Origin: Ornithinibacillus massiliensis
GTDB taxonomy: Bacteria; Bacillota; Bacilli; Bacillales; Amphibacillaceae
Direction: 5' to 3'
Assembly (NCBI RefSeq): GCF_018310345.1
Contig: NZ_JAGXBY010000001.1
Location: 248,001 to 312,000, forward strand
Length of the DNA stretch: 64,000 nt
In this document: piece by piece, positions 7,714-16,487 of the stretch
How the letters are laid out: the number at the start of each line of letters is the position of its first letter
Position numbering within the stretch: position 1 is the first letter of the stretch
Translations under genes and position numbers: made by a program
The notes under the pieces: generated by a model
What the model was told of the DNA's origin: nothing
Database searches by the model: none
Seen by the model: the letters and a program-made list of their open reading frames with translations, nothing else

Positions 7714-8634
7714 ATGGCAATCAGACCCCCTTTGTTACAAAGAGGAGATACAATTGGATTAGTTACACTTGGCAGCCCTCTTGATGCGAATATTATTAAT
7801 ACTAGAGTACAAGTCTTGAGAAATATGGGCTTTAATATCGTTTTTGGTAGGCATGTTTATTCTTATGATGGCATTGTAGCGGCATCAGCTCAAGAAAGAG
7901 CAGATGATTTAATGAATATGTTCAGGGATCCGAGTGTCAACATGATACTTGCCACCCGCGGAGGGACTGGAGTTCAGACCATCCTTCCTTATTTGGATTT
8001 TGATGTTATAAGACAGAATCCTAAAGTTATATCAGGTTATAGTGACATAACAGTATTATTAAATAGTTTGTATCAATTTAGTAATTTAATCACGTTCCAT
8101 AGTTTAATGCTTATTGACTTTAGACCAGAAACACCTGCGTATAACTTCAATCAATTTTTTGAAGCAACGTCTACGTTAACTTCCCCTAGGATAATTCAAA
8201 ATCCCCCCAATTATGCCCTAAGGAGCTTAGTACCAGGAAATGTAACTGGACCTATAGTAGGTGGAAATATGACTTCGTTAGTAAATGCACTCGGTACACC
8301 ATATGAAATTAACACACAAGGAAAAATACTATTTTTAGAAGAAACTCATTCTCCAACTACAATGGTCTTTAGGTATTTAACACAACTATTAATGGCAGGT
8401 AAATTTCGAGATTGTCTTGGTATTATTATGGGAGAGTGTACTAATTGTCCGGTATCGTATCGTACAACGTATGAAGATTTAATTAATGCTCTACTAGTTC
8501 CCTTAGGAAAACCACTGATTACCAACCTTAGTTCAGGGCATGGCTTATATAAAGCTGCCATTCCAATCGGTGCCAATGTAAATATAAATTCAACAGAAAG
8601 TACCTTGACTGTGATGGAACCAACCGTTTCTTAG
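7714..8634 (+). CDS. S66-family LD-carboxypeptidase / MccF-like serine peptidase
   Basis: 306 residues from ATG 7714 (GAGAGGGAG upstream; a GTG at 7705 is also in frame). The S66 signature is complete: the nucleophile elbow SGYSDIT (Ser near residue 110), EETHSPTTMVFRYL with the catalytic Glu, and SSGHG with the catalytic His near the C-terminus. LdcA trims the terminal D-Ala of muropeptides in the cytoplasm. MccF paralogues cleave the Trojan-horse antibiotic microcin C. The neighbourhood of drug-handling genes favours an immunity-type role slightly, but muropeptide recycling is equally possible. Confidence 0.85.
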   Translation: MAIRPPLLQRGDTIGLVTLGSPLDANIINTRVQVLRNMGFNIVFGRHVYSYDGIVAASAQERADDLMNMFRDPSVNMILATRGGTGVQTILPYLDFDVIRQNPKVISGYSDITVLLNSLYQFSNLITFHSLMLIDFRPETPAYNFNQFFEATSTLTSPRIIQNPPNYALRSLVPGNVTGPIVGGNMTSLVNALGTPYEINTQGKILFLEETHSPTTMVFRYLTQLLMAGKFRDCLGIIMGECTNCPVSYRTTYEDLINALLVPLGKPLITNLSSGHGLYKAAIPIGANVNINSTESTLTVMEPTVS

Positions 8635-8743
8635 TGGGTGGGAGTTTTTGTTTTTTGATTTTGCCAACAAAAAACTGATAAAAATCAAATGGAGAACTTT
8701 AACGCTATACCTTGAACTGAATTATTCATCAATAATCTCTCCT

Positions 8744-8967
8744 TTAATTAGTTAATGTTATACAAAAGTAAACCAATAGCGGTAATACTGTTAATAAAAT
8801 AAATAGTGGTATCTTATTTTTGTTGAAAATTACTAATGAAGTATTAAATAGATTGATTCCCATTAGTATTAAAACAAGTGGAGTGTATGATTGATTAATA
8901 CTAGCAGGAATGAAAGTAACCCTGTATAAAAAATACAGGGTAGCTGATAATCTTGTTGGAAAAAATC
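8744..8967 (-). pseudogene. Remnant of a small membrane protein gene without start codon
   Basis: One minus-strand frame is open from a TGA overlapping the next gene's end down to TAA 8744-8746. It encodes two hydrophobic segments, including SYTPLVLILMGINLF and PLFILLTVLPLLVYFC. There is no ATG, GTG or TTG near the expected N-terminus and no ribosome binding site. The layout recalls small DUF3953-type Bacillus membrane proteins, but the identification is weak. An internal hairpin (8919-8941) falls within it. Confidence 0.4.
8919..8941. terminator. Hairpin between HD gene and membrane-protein remnant
   Basis: Nine-base-pair stem ACCCTGTAT / ATACAGGGT, loop AAAAA. It lies 25 nt past the HD-domain stop on the minus strand, without a long T-run, so it is either a weak terminator or a 3-prime stabiliser. 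Confidence 0.4.
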
Positions 8968-9604
8968 ATTCTGACCACGGAGAATGTAAAATACAATGAC
9001 AAAAGTTCTTATTTTTATATTCCGGTTGAAAATGTTGAATAACATCTTCTTTCATATTGCCGAAAGTAGTTTCAGGCTTATGTTTAAACCCATCATAGAA
9101 TGCTGGTATAATATCCTTTTTGAAATTGTTACGAGGAAACGCTTTAATTATTTCTTCACGCAATTCTTCAGGGAATAGTTCAAAGCCATCTCCCATAACA
9201 TCTAAACCAACACCATGAAAGAGTAATGCTACTTCTGATTGTTTATGTTCTGCAACACCCGGAGTCGTATGTAATGCAATTGCATCCCATACAAGTTGAA
9301 TAGTTTCATCTGGAATTTGATACTGTTGAAGAAAACTTCTTGCTGCATTTGCACCGTCTACCTCGAATCGTAAGTCGGCACTACTGTATTTTTTAGTTAA
9401 GCCTAAATCATGGAATAAAGCACTGACATATAATAATTCCAAGTCATAATTCTTCTTCGCCTTTTTTCCATTTACCGCGCCGAATAGAAACACTCGATTG
9501 GAGTGATTCCACAATAGATCATTCCCCTGCTCGCGTAAAATATCAGCAGCATCTTTCGCCAACCTAGAATCCGGAATACGGATACCCGCTATTGTTTGTA
9601 CCAT
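8966..9604 (-). CDS. HD-domain hydrolase, cyanamide-hydratase-like subgroup
   Basis: 212 residues from ATG 9604 (AAAGGGG upstream). IPDSRLAKDAADILREQGND...WNHSNRVFLFG and SALFHDLGLTKKY supply the first His and the HD metal pair; IALHTTPGV supplies a further His. This arrangement (IPDS start, NHS-x-RV-F-FG) is that of the bacterial relatives of fungal cyanamide hydratase. The usual bacterial substrate is unknown. The C-terminal tail (NFCHCILHSPWSE) is atypical and may result from a small lesion near the stop. Confidence 0.78.
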   Translation of the reverse strand: MVQTIAGIRIPDSRLAKDAADILREQGNDLLWNHSNRVFLFGAVNGKKAKKNYDLELLYVSALFHDLGLTKKYSSADLRFEVDGANAARSFLQQYQIPDETIQLVWDAIALHTTPGVAEHKQSEVALLFHGVGLDVMGDGFELFPEELREEIIKAFPRNNFKKDIIPAFYDGFKHKPETTFGNMKEDVIQHFQPEYKNKNFCHCILHSPWSE

Positions 9605-9717
9605 GATTAAAAACCCCTTTACAATAAATTTACTCATCGGTTATGAGTTATTTTCATTGTAAAGAGGATTCTATTATTTATCTATTCTATAATTTCTATG
9701 ATAATAATAGATAAAAT

Positions 9718-10641
9718 CTATAACAAAGAATTTTGTAAAGAAGTGATCGCACTTTTTTCCGTGTGAAATTGAAGCTTTTCGATCTCACTTACTAATAATT
9801 TTATAAATTTTCGTGCTGCGTAATTAATAAAACAATTCTTTTTCATCATGAAATAAACTGCTTTTGTCAAAGACGGCTCTTCAATATGCTGGAAGAATAA
9901 ACCCTCTGTATCATAAAATTCATATAACGTTCTTGATACTACACTACTCCCAACACCACTTCGAACGAGATTTAATATAGATTCAATACTAGACGTTTCA
10001 ACAATAGGCTCTATTTGCCTATCCATTTCATAGCTTGTTTTATCAAGTATTTTTCTACATTGGTGTATACTTGGGAATAGAATAAGAGGCTGAACCAGAA
10101 CAGAGGATAATGAAATCTTCTGATTCCCATTACGTTGATTACTAATAAAGTAAAACTCTTCATCATACAGTTTTGTTACTTGCAACATATCATATTGATT
10201 AAGATGAAAACCAATACCAAAATCAGCTTGATTTTCTAGAACAGCCTTTTCCACCTGATCAGTGGTTACAATAAACACTTTAATGTTGGGATATAACTGG
10301 CTAAATTGAATACATAAATTAGAAACCAAATCTGTTATTTCTCCCGGTAACACAGCAATTTTTAATTCTCCAAGTTCTACTTTCGTCAATGCTTTGACTT
10401 GAGAAGTTATATTTTGAATAGAACTTCGAATATTCATAGCTTCTTGCTGTACAATTTCCCCAACCTTGGTAAGTTCAATTTTTTTGCCAATACGGTTAAA
10501 GAGTGGGTAGCCCACCTCTTGTTCAAGCATCTTAATTTGATGACTTAGTGTGGGTTGTGAAATTCCTAATCTTTCAGCTGCTTTAGTAAAATGTAATTCT
10601 TTACTAACCATTAAAAAATATTCTAAATGTCGTAATTCGAT
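9718..10641 (-). CDS. LysR-family regulator, probable ATC start codon
   Basis: The HTH is FTKAAERLGISQPTLSHQIK and the effector-binding domain covers about 95-290. The first ATG (10611) would remove the first turn of the LysR domain. Upstream in frame lies ELRHLEYFLMVSKELHF, the normal LysR N-terminus, whose first codon is ATC (10639-10641) with AAGGAG exactly 8 nt before it. So the gene either uses a rare ATC start or its ATG has mutated. Target unknown; the HD gene downstream on the same strand (113 bp away) is the nearest candidate. Confidence 0.85.
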   Translation of the reverse strand: MELRHLEYFLMVSKELHFTKAAERLGISQPTLSHQIKMLEQEVGYPLFNRIGKKIELTKVGEIVQQEAMNIRSSIQNITSQVKALTKVELGELKIAVLPGEITDLVSNLCIQFSQLYPNIKVFIVTTDQVEKAVLENQADFGIGFHLNQYDMLQVTKLYDEEFYFISNQRNGNQKISLSSVLVQPLILFPSIHQCRKILDKTSYEMDRQIEPIVETSSIESILNLVRSGVGSSVVSRTLYEFYDTEGLFFQHIEEPSLTKAVYFMMKKNCFINYAARKFIKLLVSEIEKLQFHTEKSAITSLQNSLL

Positions 10642-10998
10642 TTTTTTTACTCCTTTCTAATATAAGAGCTATCTTTAATAAGAACTTATATATCAAGCTG
10701 GACTAGCTGAAGAAATTATACCACTGATTGTACTCTTTTTCTTAATTAACTTCACGTGTTATCGCCACAATAATACTTGTATTGATGTATGGCGTCACAT
10801 TACTCTTTCCCCGACTTACCCAAATGTTATTATAATTTTACACCTACATTACCCCCAACTATTACAATCCATTATTACTAGAACAATCTCTATTACATTA
10901 ACACCGTTACCCTATTATATCGCAAATACTAAGTATAATTTAAAAATTATTCTGTATTTTCGGCTTGCAACATATCATCCCTCTTTACACAACTAGCC
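10642..10998. other. AT-rich intergenic region
   Basis: About 360 bp upstream of the LysR gene and downstream of the AraC gene. One plus-strand frame stays open for over 100 codons but has no start codon or ribosome binding site, and its composition is not convincingly protein-like. Nothing else recognised. Confidence 0.4.
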
Positions 10999-11775
10999 TC
11001 AGTTCAAATGTAACATATATTCATATGCTGTTAATCCGTATACTTTTTTAAAGTGCTTATTTAAATGAGTTAAATCAACAAAATCACATTCCGAAACGGC
11101 TTGGTAAATATCTTTATGTTTATCGATCAATTGCTTAGCCCGTTCAATCTTACAGTTGAGAAAGTATTGATATGGTGTGATACCAGTATGAGACTTGAAC
11201 AATCGAATAAACTGAAATTTGGATAGATGAAGCTCCGTACTAATCTCTTCCAGTTTAAGTACATTCCCTAAATCAGAACGAAGCATATCTTTCGCTTTGT
11301 TAATTAGAGCATTGTCCTTCGTAATAGCCGTTGAGAGATTGGTTTGAGTAAGTGTATCGGTGAGAGATATGAATAGTTCACTACATAACGCCTCATCTTG
11401 TTCCTTTAATATCGCATTTGCTAGACTTAATACTCGTTGTTCAAGTGTATAATCATACACTACTGGGGTCTCGAAACTTATCCTATCTTTTTTCCCCGAA
11501 GCTTCTAAAAGTAATTGTGGATCAATATATAGGATGACATAATCAAGACCTGTCTCATCATGTGCCATTCCGTCATGTGCCTGTTCTGGATTAAAAAGCA
11601 TTACGCCATTAGGATAGGATAATGTTAAATTGCCATCTAAGTTATAATGTTGAATACCACGTAGGGTTACACCAATTGCATACTCCATATGGCAATGCTT
11701 TTTATACTTGAAATCAGTGATACTTGCTGACAACGCGGTAATACCGGCAGCTTTTTTATAAATAAATTGATCCAT
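10999..11775 (-). CDS. AraC-family regulator with cupin-type sensor
   Basis: 258 residues from ATG 11775, which has GAGGTG 7 nt upstream. The N-terminal half is a cupin-like arabinose-binding-type domain (HCHMEYAIGVTLRGIQHY). Two HTH motifs lie at the C-terminus: LKLEEISTELHLSKFQFIRL and IYQAVSECDFVDLTHLNKHF. It directly follows the LysE-type exporter gene (24 bp), so it is co-transcribed and probably controls it in response to the exported amino acid or related compound, as in other LysE/AraC pairs (inference). Confidence 0.85.
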   Translation of the reverse strand: MDQFIYKKAAGITALSASITDFKYKKHCHMEYAIGVTLRGIQHYNLDGNLTLSYPNGVMLFNPEQAHDGMAHDETGLDYVILYIDPQLLLEASGKKDRISFETPVVYDYTLEQRVLSLANAILKEQDEALCSELFISLTDTLTQTNLSTAITKDNALINKAKDMLRSDLGNVLKLEEISTELHLSKFQFIRLFKSHTGITPYQYFLNCKIERAKQLIDKHKDIYQAVSECDFVDLTHLNKHFKKVYGLTAYEYMLHLN

Positions 11776-11799
11776 TTTATTCACCTCGTTAAACATTAC

Positions 11800-12375
11800 C
11801 TATACCCATATCATAATGGTCGCATAAACTAAGCCTAGTGCCATAATTATATTTACAATCCTTGTATACTTATGTAAAAACCTTTTGAGAATGGTACCAA
11901 AAAGAACCCATGAAAGTAATGCGATAAATCCAATGATAGTTATAGCGATCACACTTAACGTAACAGTAGGTGTATCGGTATTGTAGGATAAAACAAAGCT
12001 AGGAATAACGGTCATGGTGAATACGATTACTTTCGGATTTAAAAACTGCATAAAGAAGCCTGTAGTAAACGTGCCAGTTTTATTGTTAGTTGATTGTGAT
12101 GTATCCATTTTATAGATTTGGTAAGAGAGATATAACATATAAATCGTACCGATAATCTGCATACCTATTATAATTTTAGGAACAACGGTTATCAGCACTG
12201 TATTCAACATTGCAGATATAGCTAGTAATAAACCAAAAGCAATTATCGATCCAAATGTATAATTCATGGCTTTTTTGGGCCCATAATTATGTACGGTAGA
12301 TAAAATGACGATATTCGTTGGCCCTGGAGTTATAGTCACAATAAAGCAGTATAGTATAAAAGATGTCATATCCAT
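11800..12375 (-). CDS. LysE/RhtB-family exporter
   Basis: 191 residues, six predicted membrane segments. The family signature TPGPTNIVILSTVHNYGPKK lies in the first loop, and FMQFLNPKVIVF in the middle. ATG 12375 follows AAAGGGG. The family exports amino acids or derivatives such as lysine, homoserine or leucine; specificity cannot be told. It heads a two-gene unit with the AraC regulator. Confidence 0.87.
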   Translation of the reverse strand: MDMTSFILYCFIVTITPGPTNIVILSTVHNYGPKKAMNYTFGSIIAFGLLLAISAMLNTVLITVVPKIIIGMQIIGTIYMLYLSYQIYKMDTSQSTNNKTGTFTTGFFMQFLNPKVIVFTMTVIPSFVLSYNTDTPTVTLSVIAITIIGFIALLSWVLFGTILKRFLHKYTRIVNIIMALGLVYATIMIWV

Positions 12376-12552
12376 GATGAAAACCCCTTTCAGTGTTTTC
12401 ACCTAAATATACATCGAAAAAATTAATTGGATATAGTATATTATTGCAGGATTATAAGTCCCCATCCAGCCTTATTTTATTGCTAAGGCCCTTCATAACA
12501 AAAATCATCCTTTATTACTAGCTAAGTTTCCTTCAGTACCAACCTGTTAGTG

Positions 12553-12598
12553 AAAAAATAGGGTACTTCTCTTCTAAAAGGAAAGCCCCCATTTGTTA
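12553..12598 (-). terminator. Terminator of the GyrI-like gene (copy 1 of a duplicated element)
   Basis: On the minus strand AAATGGGGGCTT pairs with AAGTACCCTATT around an 11-nt loop and is followed by TTTTTTC. The block is almost identical to 14406-14449. Confidence 0.6.
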
Positions 12599-12620
12599 AC
12601 CCCGATATTTTATTTTTACC

Positions 12621-13100
12621 TTATTTCCTAACGACAGGAATCCACATTTCACCAAACACCAAACCGTTTTGCTGTCCCATCTCTACAGTGGCATTTGGCC
12701 CACCAACATAGGCGACATCCTTTAATTCAGGTAGAACCTGACCAAATGCAAGGCCAGTAAGTGTTTGACTTAGTTCATCAGCAGTTTTCGCTTCTGCTTT
12801 AACAACTACATATTCTCCCTTTGGAAACTCAATCACTCTAGTTGCTTCAGGTAGGGTTGCATCCGTCATAACACCAGCATAATGCATCATCTTGTTATTC
12901 ACCGCCTCGTTTACGGCGAAAATGTAGTCGTTTGTTGCGACAGATTTTAATGTATCCAGTATGCCATTCTCTTTGACCTCGTGCCAGAAGTCAGACTTCT
13001 CCTTTGTTATCCCAGCATAGTCTGTGTAATCACTCTTTAGCTCCGTGCCAAAACCTAGAACTGTGAAGCCTTCCTTTTCCTCTAACGTATAATTTGCCAT
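12621..13100 (-). CDS. GyrI-like (AraC effector-binding fold) protein
   Basis: 159 residues from ATG 13100. EKEGFTVLGFGTELKSDY starts the GyrI-like fold, and it ends GLVFGEMWIPVVRK. No HTH. It is transcribed divergently from the WYL-domain regulator 111 bp away, a common pairing in Bacillus (YobU/YobV-like). The regulator probably controls this gene. Likely a small-molecule-binding or hydrolysing protein; ligand unknown. Confidence 0.78.
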   Translation of the reverse strand: MANYTLEEKEGFTVLGFGTELKSDYTDYAGITKEKSDFWHEVKENGILDTLKSVATNDYIFAVNEAVNNKMMHYAGVMTDATLPEATRVIEFPKGEYVVVKAEAKTADELSQTLTGLAFGQVLPELKDVAYVGGPNATVEMGQQNGLVFGEMWIPVVRK

Positions 13101-13211
13101 AATCAAATCTTCCTCTCTTAATGAATTGATCAAATGATTTTTATTTTCACTTGATGGGTTTATAATAACTTTAAATCATGTCAAAAAGTGATACTGTTTT
13201 TGGAGGTTTCT

Positions 13212-14171
13212 ATGAAAAAAGTTGAACGGATTAATACAATTATGCGGTATATTAACAACCGTGCCCACTTTACTATTTCCGAAATCATGCAGGAATTTAA
13301 TATTTCTCGTTCGACAGCGATTAGAGATATTAGGGAAATTGAAGCCATGGGAATGCCTCTTATTGCTGAAGTTGGCAGAGATGGTGGGTATTTTGTTATG
13401 CAAAATTCGGTACTTCCGGATGTTCGCTTTACCGATAATGAGGTGAAAGCCCTTTTCATCGCGTTTATGGCCACAAGAAATCTACAGCTTCCGTATTTAA
13501 AGAGTCGCCTGTCCTTAGCTGAAAAGTTACTGGGCCTACTATCGGAAGACCAGCAGGATGACCTTGTTCTGTTAAATCAAATCTTGCTTTTTGAGGGCAC
13601 TAACCCTAATAATCCCGACCTACTAGACCTGTCAGACCTCCCCCATCCCATGTTAGAAAAGCTTATCCAATTCCTTCTGATGGATCGCTATTTCGTGATT
13701 ACTATCAATGAAGAGGAAGGTAGCAATACCTATCCAATTTACCTTATGCATCTTTACCGCGAAAAAAGTCGCTGGATGATGGAGTGCTTCGATATAAAGG
13801 AACGAAAGAAGCTTATGGTTCCTGTCGACCATCTTGGCAATATTGAACCATACTCAGCGAAGAAAAGATTAAGTAAAAAGAGTATAGAGAAACTATCTAA
13901 GCAACAAGAAGTTGAGAATCTTATACTTGAATTAGGTCCAAAAGCGATAGCCCAGTTTAAAAAGTATCATCCTATAAAAGCTTCTCTATCCTATACGAAT
14001 CCCTTCCAAACGACAGCTGTTCTAAAGACTTATATTCAAGTTAGTGACGAAGAGGAATTAATGGACATGATAAATTGGCTGCTTTTTCTAGGTGAAGATA
14101 TAAAAATAAGAGAAATACCGAAAGAAGTCTTAGCTGGATTACGAGGGAGATTATCCTTATATTACCCTTAA
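13212..14171 (+). CDS. HTH_11/WYL-domain transcriptional regulator (YobV-like)
   Basis: 319 residues; ATG 13212 follows TGGAGGT. Residues 1-60 are a DeoR-like winged helix (RAHFTISEIMQEFNISRSTA). About 130-215 is a degenerate WYL domain (YPIYLMHLYREKSRWMMECFDIKERKKLMV), followed by a WCX extension. WYL domains sense nucleic acids or other ligands. It is divergent from the GyrI-like gene, its probable target. Strong candidate orthologue type of B. subtilis YobV. Confidence 0.82.
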   Translation: MKKVERINTIMRYINNRAHFTISEIMQEFNISRSTAIRDIREIEAMGMPLIAEVGRDGGYFVMQNSVLPDVRFTDNEVKALFIAFMATRNLQLPYLKSRLSLAEKLLGLLSEDQQDDLVLLNQILLFEGTNPNNPDLLDLSDLPHPMLEKLIQFLLMDRYFVITINEEEGSNTYPIYLMHLYREKSRWMMECFDIKERKKLMVPVDHLGNIEPYSAKKRLSKKSIEKLSKQQEVENLILELGPKAIAQFKKYHPIKASLSYTNPFQTTAVLKTYIQVSDEEELMDMINWLLFLGEDIKIREIPKEVLAGLRGRLSLYYP

Positions 14172-14183
14172 GTGATGCCGCTA

Positions 14184-14351
14184 TTAACTAGTGCATCTTG
14201 GAAAGTTAGTGTCTATTATTTTGTAGGAGCATGGAATAGAAGCACTAAAACACAACGGAAACAAAAATAGCAGTAATATAATAGGATTTTCACCAAGCAC
14301 AACCTTTATAACCAAAGCAGAGCCGATAATAGTTCAAGTATGTAAATGAAT
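14184..14351 (-). pseudogene. Remnant of a small membrane protein gene
   Basis: AAAGGAGGGGG (about 14355-14365) precedes an ATT codon (14349-14351), not ATG. Its frame has a TGA at codon 6 and then runs on open, with ALVIKVVLGENPIILLLFLF, to TAA 14184-14186. Good ribosome binding site plus hydrophobic reading suggest a decayed gene. Family not recognised. Confidence 0.35.
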
Positions 14352-14405
14352 GTTCCCCCTCCTTTAGTTTCCTTAAAATAACCAACCTGCTAATGAATGA
14401 ACGTT

Positions 14406-14449
14406 AACAAATAGGGCCTTCTCTTCTAAAAGATAAGCCCCCATTTGTT
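14406..14449 (-). terminator. Terminator-like element (copy 2 of a duplicated element)
   Basis: AACAAATGGGGGCTT pairs with AAGGCCCTATTTGTT on the minus strand, just past the stop at 14465. It shares CTTCTCTTCTAAAAG and AAGCCCCCATTTGTT exactly with the copy at 12553-12598. Confidence 0.55.
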
Positions 14450-14464
14450 GAAAATCCGATCCCG

Positions 14465-14806
14465 TTATTTTAATAGCTTGTAATTAGAATGATATTTGGA
14501 ATAAAACCTATATAAGAATGGAGTTATCGTAAAGGCAATAGTACTTAATACTAGAGAAACTATAAAAGATATTAAAATAGATAAAGTACTGGAAGTGTCA
14601 AAATACGTTAGTACCAAATAACCGCCAAAAAATGCAATAAAAAATACAAACCCTATGCTGATGATTTTGGATTCCATGCTTGTCATATGCTCTGTACCAC
14701 ATTTTCTACAATTCATCGTATTATTTTTGTTAAACGACGACTTCCATACAAATTTATATATTTCTATCCATTTGAATTTCGTATGACACTTCTCACACTT
14801 TTGCAA
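14465..14806 (-). CDS. CXXC-20-CXXC zinc-ribbon membrane protein
   Basis: 113 residues, starting at TTG 14806 with AAAGGAGGAG 6 nt upstream. Cys pairs C4-E-K-C7 and C33-R-K-C36 form a zinc ribbon; TM helices lie at about 50-68 and 74-97. This matches the small CXXC-20-CXXC family described from Bacillus, function unknown. It is preceded in the operon by another tiny membrane protein frame. Confidence 0.75.
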   Translation of the reverse strand: MQKCEKCHTKFKWIEIYKFVWKSSFNKNNTMNCRKCGTEHMTSMESKIISIGFVFFIAFFGGYLVLTYFDTSSTLSILISFIVSLVLSTIAFTITPFLYRFYSKYHSNYKLLK

Positions 14807-14871
14807 ATGATTCTCCTCCTTTATATTCCTCTCCTGTTGGCAAATTGTGTGGTTAATCGTAATCCAACAAA

Positions 14872-15022
14872 TTATTTCTCCTTTACCGAAACATAATAAA
14901 TTATCCCCAAAACAATTGGTATCAAAAATACAAATGGTTTTAGGTTGTCAGGTAGGTATAATAATAAAAATAGCCCGACTATAAATATAGGAATCATTAA
15001 AATAATATTTCTTTTTACTCAT
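14872..15022 (-). pseudogene. Small membrane protein gene with shifted start
   Basis: ATG 15022 has a good GGAGGGG box, but its frame ends after 24 codons. A second frame, open from ATG 14997 to TAA 14872, encodes the convincing hydrophobic sequence PIFIVGLFLLLYLPDNLKPF and beyond (41 residues, two TM segments) but has no ribosome binding site. One inserted or lost base in the A-rich codons 3-5 would join the two. It lies 66 bp before the zinc-ribbon gene. Confidence 0.45.
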
Positions 15023-15428
15023 TTTATCCCCTCCGTTAAACATAACTACCTAGTTAGTTCAACGAGAAACCTTCCTTAAAAATTTGCAAATAATCTTTTT
15101 TATTTAACTTGGAGAAACTGCAATTTCTTTTTAGCTTCTTATATTTTGTGAAACCTCATAAAAAGGGCCCCGTTAATGTTATTAACTTTCTGTATGATTT
15201 TGGATATTGACCTTGAAAAGATAAAAAGGGGGATTTCCCCTTACCATCTTTAAATACATTTTAACATAACATTCTAATAATTTACATAAAGATATACCCA
15301 TTTATTACGTTGGAAAATTACTCTGTCAAAACAGATGCTGGAATGCTACATTGTTGTATTTCAACGGCATCTCGTATAAACCCATCCTAACTCCCTCTTC
15401 CCTCTTCACAAATGAATCAAGTATAAAT
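15023..15428. other. Intergenic region with one terminator
   Basis: No gene seen. It holds the terminator at 15222-15242 and AT-rich sequence with the probable promoter of the 15022/14806 unit. Confidence 0.4.
15222..15242 (-). terminator. Rho-independent terminator
   Basis: On the minus strand AAGGGG-AAAT-CCCCC followed by TTTTTATC. It lies about 190 nt past the stop of the gene at 15429. Confidence 0.6.
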
Positions 15429-15818
15429 TTAAAATTCTTCAGTTCCCAATTCTAAAAAGAACTCCCTAACATCCTCCGGTAACGCTTCTACCGCAAGAAT
15501 CTTTAACCGTTCCGTCCCAGGAGAAGTCATAATCACATAGGACGTTTCACCGAACTCCATAAGTGTGAACTGTCCTACTCTATTTGCTGTATTGGCTTGA
15601 ATATAGGTGAAGTCCTCTTCTGTAAAGTTATTCTCATAGCCATCTAATATAAGGCTTTGTACATCTTCAAAGCTATCAGCAAAATGTAATTCTTGATACA
15701 TTTCAAGTGAGTTCTTTGGTGTGAAAAATAATACATGGAATACAGAACCCCCAACGATGATGAAGCAAAAAACGAAGAACCATATCCAATCAGCTGGTGT
15801 TTTCCTTTTGATTAACAT
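15429..15818 (-). CDS. Hypothetical membrane-anchored protein
   Basis: 129 residues from ATG 15818, which has a GGGGGAT box; an earlier in-frame ATG at 15833 overlaps the upstream stop. One TM helix at about 9-30 (TPADWIWFFVFCFIIVGGS) and an acidic outer domain of about 100 residues. Family not recognised. Translationally linked to the gene at 15833-16303. Confidence 0.65.
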   Translation of the reverse strand: MLIKRKTPADWIWFFVFCFIIVGGSVFHVLFFTPKNSLEMYQELHFADSFEDVQSLILDGYENNFTEEDFTYIQANTANRVGQFTLMEFGETSYVIMTSPGTERLKILAVEALPEDVREFFLELGTEEF

Positions 15819-15832
15819 GAAAATATCCCCCA

Positions 15833-16303
15833 TTATTTTTTAGTAGAAATCGTGATAAATGGCTCTTGTTCACTCAGTACATCAATCATAAACTCAGATG
15901 TTATATACAAATGATGTTCAACAGAGGGATGGATATCAAATAAAACAGGATTAATCCCTTTATACCAGGATAAATAAGACGAATTCTTTACTTTATAAAA
16001 AGTTGGCTCGTAAGTTAGTTTACTTAATCCTTGTGTTTCTCTATCTTTGCCTACTCTTGAAATAAGCTTTTCAATATCTGTTCTGGCTATTTCATCAAGT
16101 ATGCGAAACGTAATGACTGAATTAAGATTAGATTTATTTTTCCCGTAAGTGAAGGTATACTCCTTCGAACCATTGAATTCCTCAAATACTAGTATAAAAT
16201 TCCCTTCATAATGCATGTTTACTAAGTTCATTGGATTATCAAATCTACTAAAGGGATTATTCGTAAGAGGCTCCCAAACTATAAGTTGCCCTTTTTCCAA
16301 CAT
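15833..16303 (-). CDS. Hypothetical protein
   Basis: 156 residues, ATG with GGAGAGAGG upstream. Mixed alpha/beta composition, no signal peptide or TM. The sequence NLVNMHYEGNFILVFEEFNG suggests a beta-rich core. I do not recognise the family. Its stop overlaps the start region of the membrane-anchored neighbour, so the two probably act together. Confidence 0.65.
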   Translation of the reverse strand: MLEKGQLIVWEPLTNNPFSRFDNPMNLVNMHYEGNFILVFEEFNGSKEYTFTYGKNKSNLNSVITFRILDEIARTDIEKLISRVGKDRETQGLSKLTYEPTFYKVKNSSYLSWYKGINPVLFDIHPSVEHHLYITSEFMIDVLSEQEPFITISTKK

Positions 16304-16487
16304 ACAACCTCTCTCCTTTGTTTTTTGGATCCTATTTAGATATTCGACTATTACTTCTAAATTCCTTTAATCTCATCACGGGAATCAGGAAATCAATAAA
16401 AACACATCAATTATTAATAAAATTTTATTGTAAAACGATAAACAAGATGGTAAAGTAACATTGATAATAGATAAGTGAGGTGCTTTT

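Noticed and set aside
10680..10998. Long start-less plus-strand open frame
   Set aside because: No start codon or ribosome binding site, and His/Tyr/Asn-rich composition typical of chance in AT-rich DNA.
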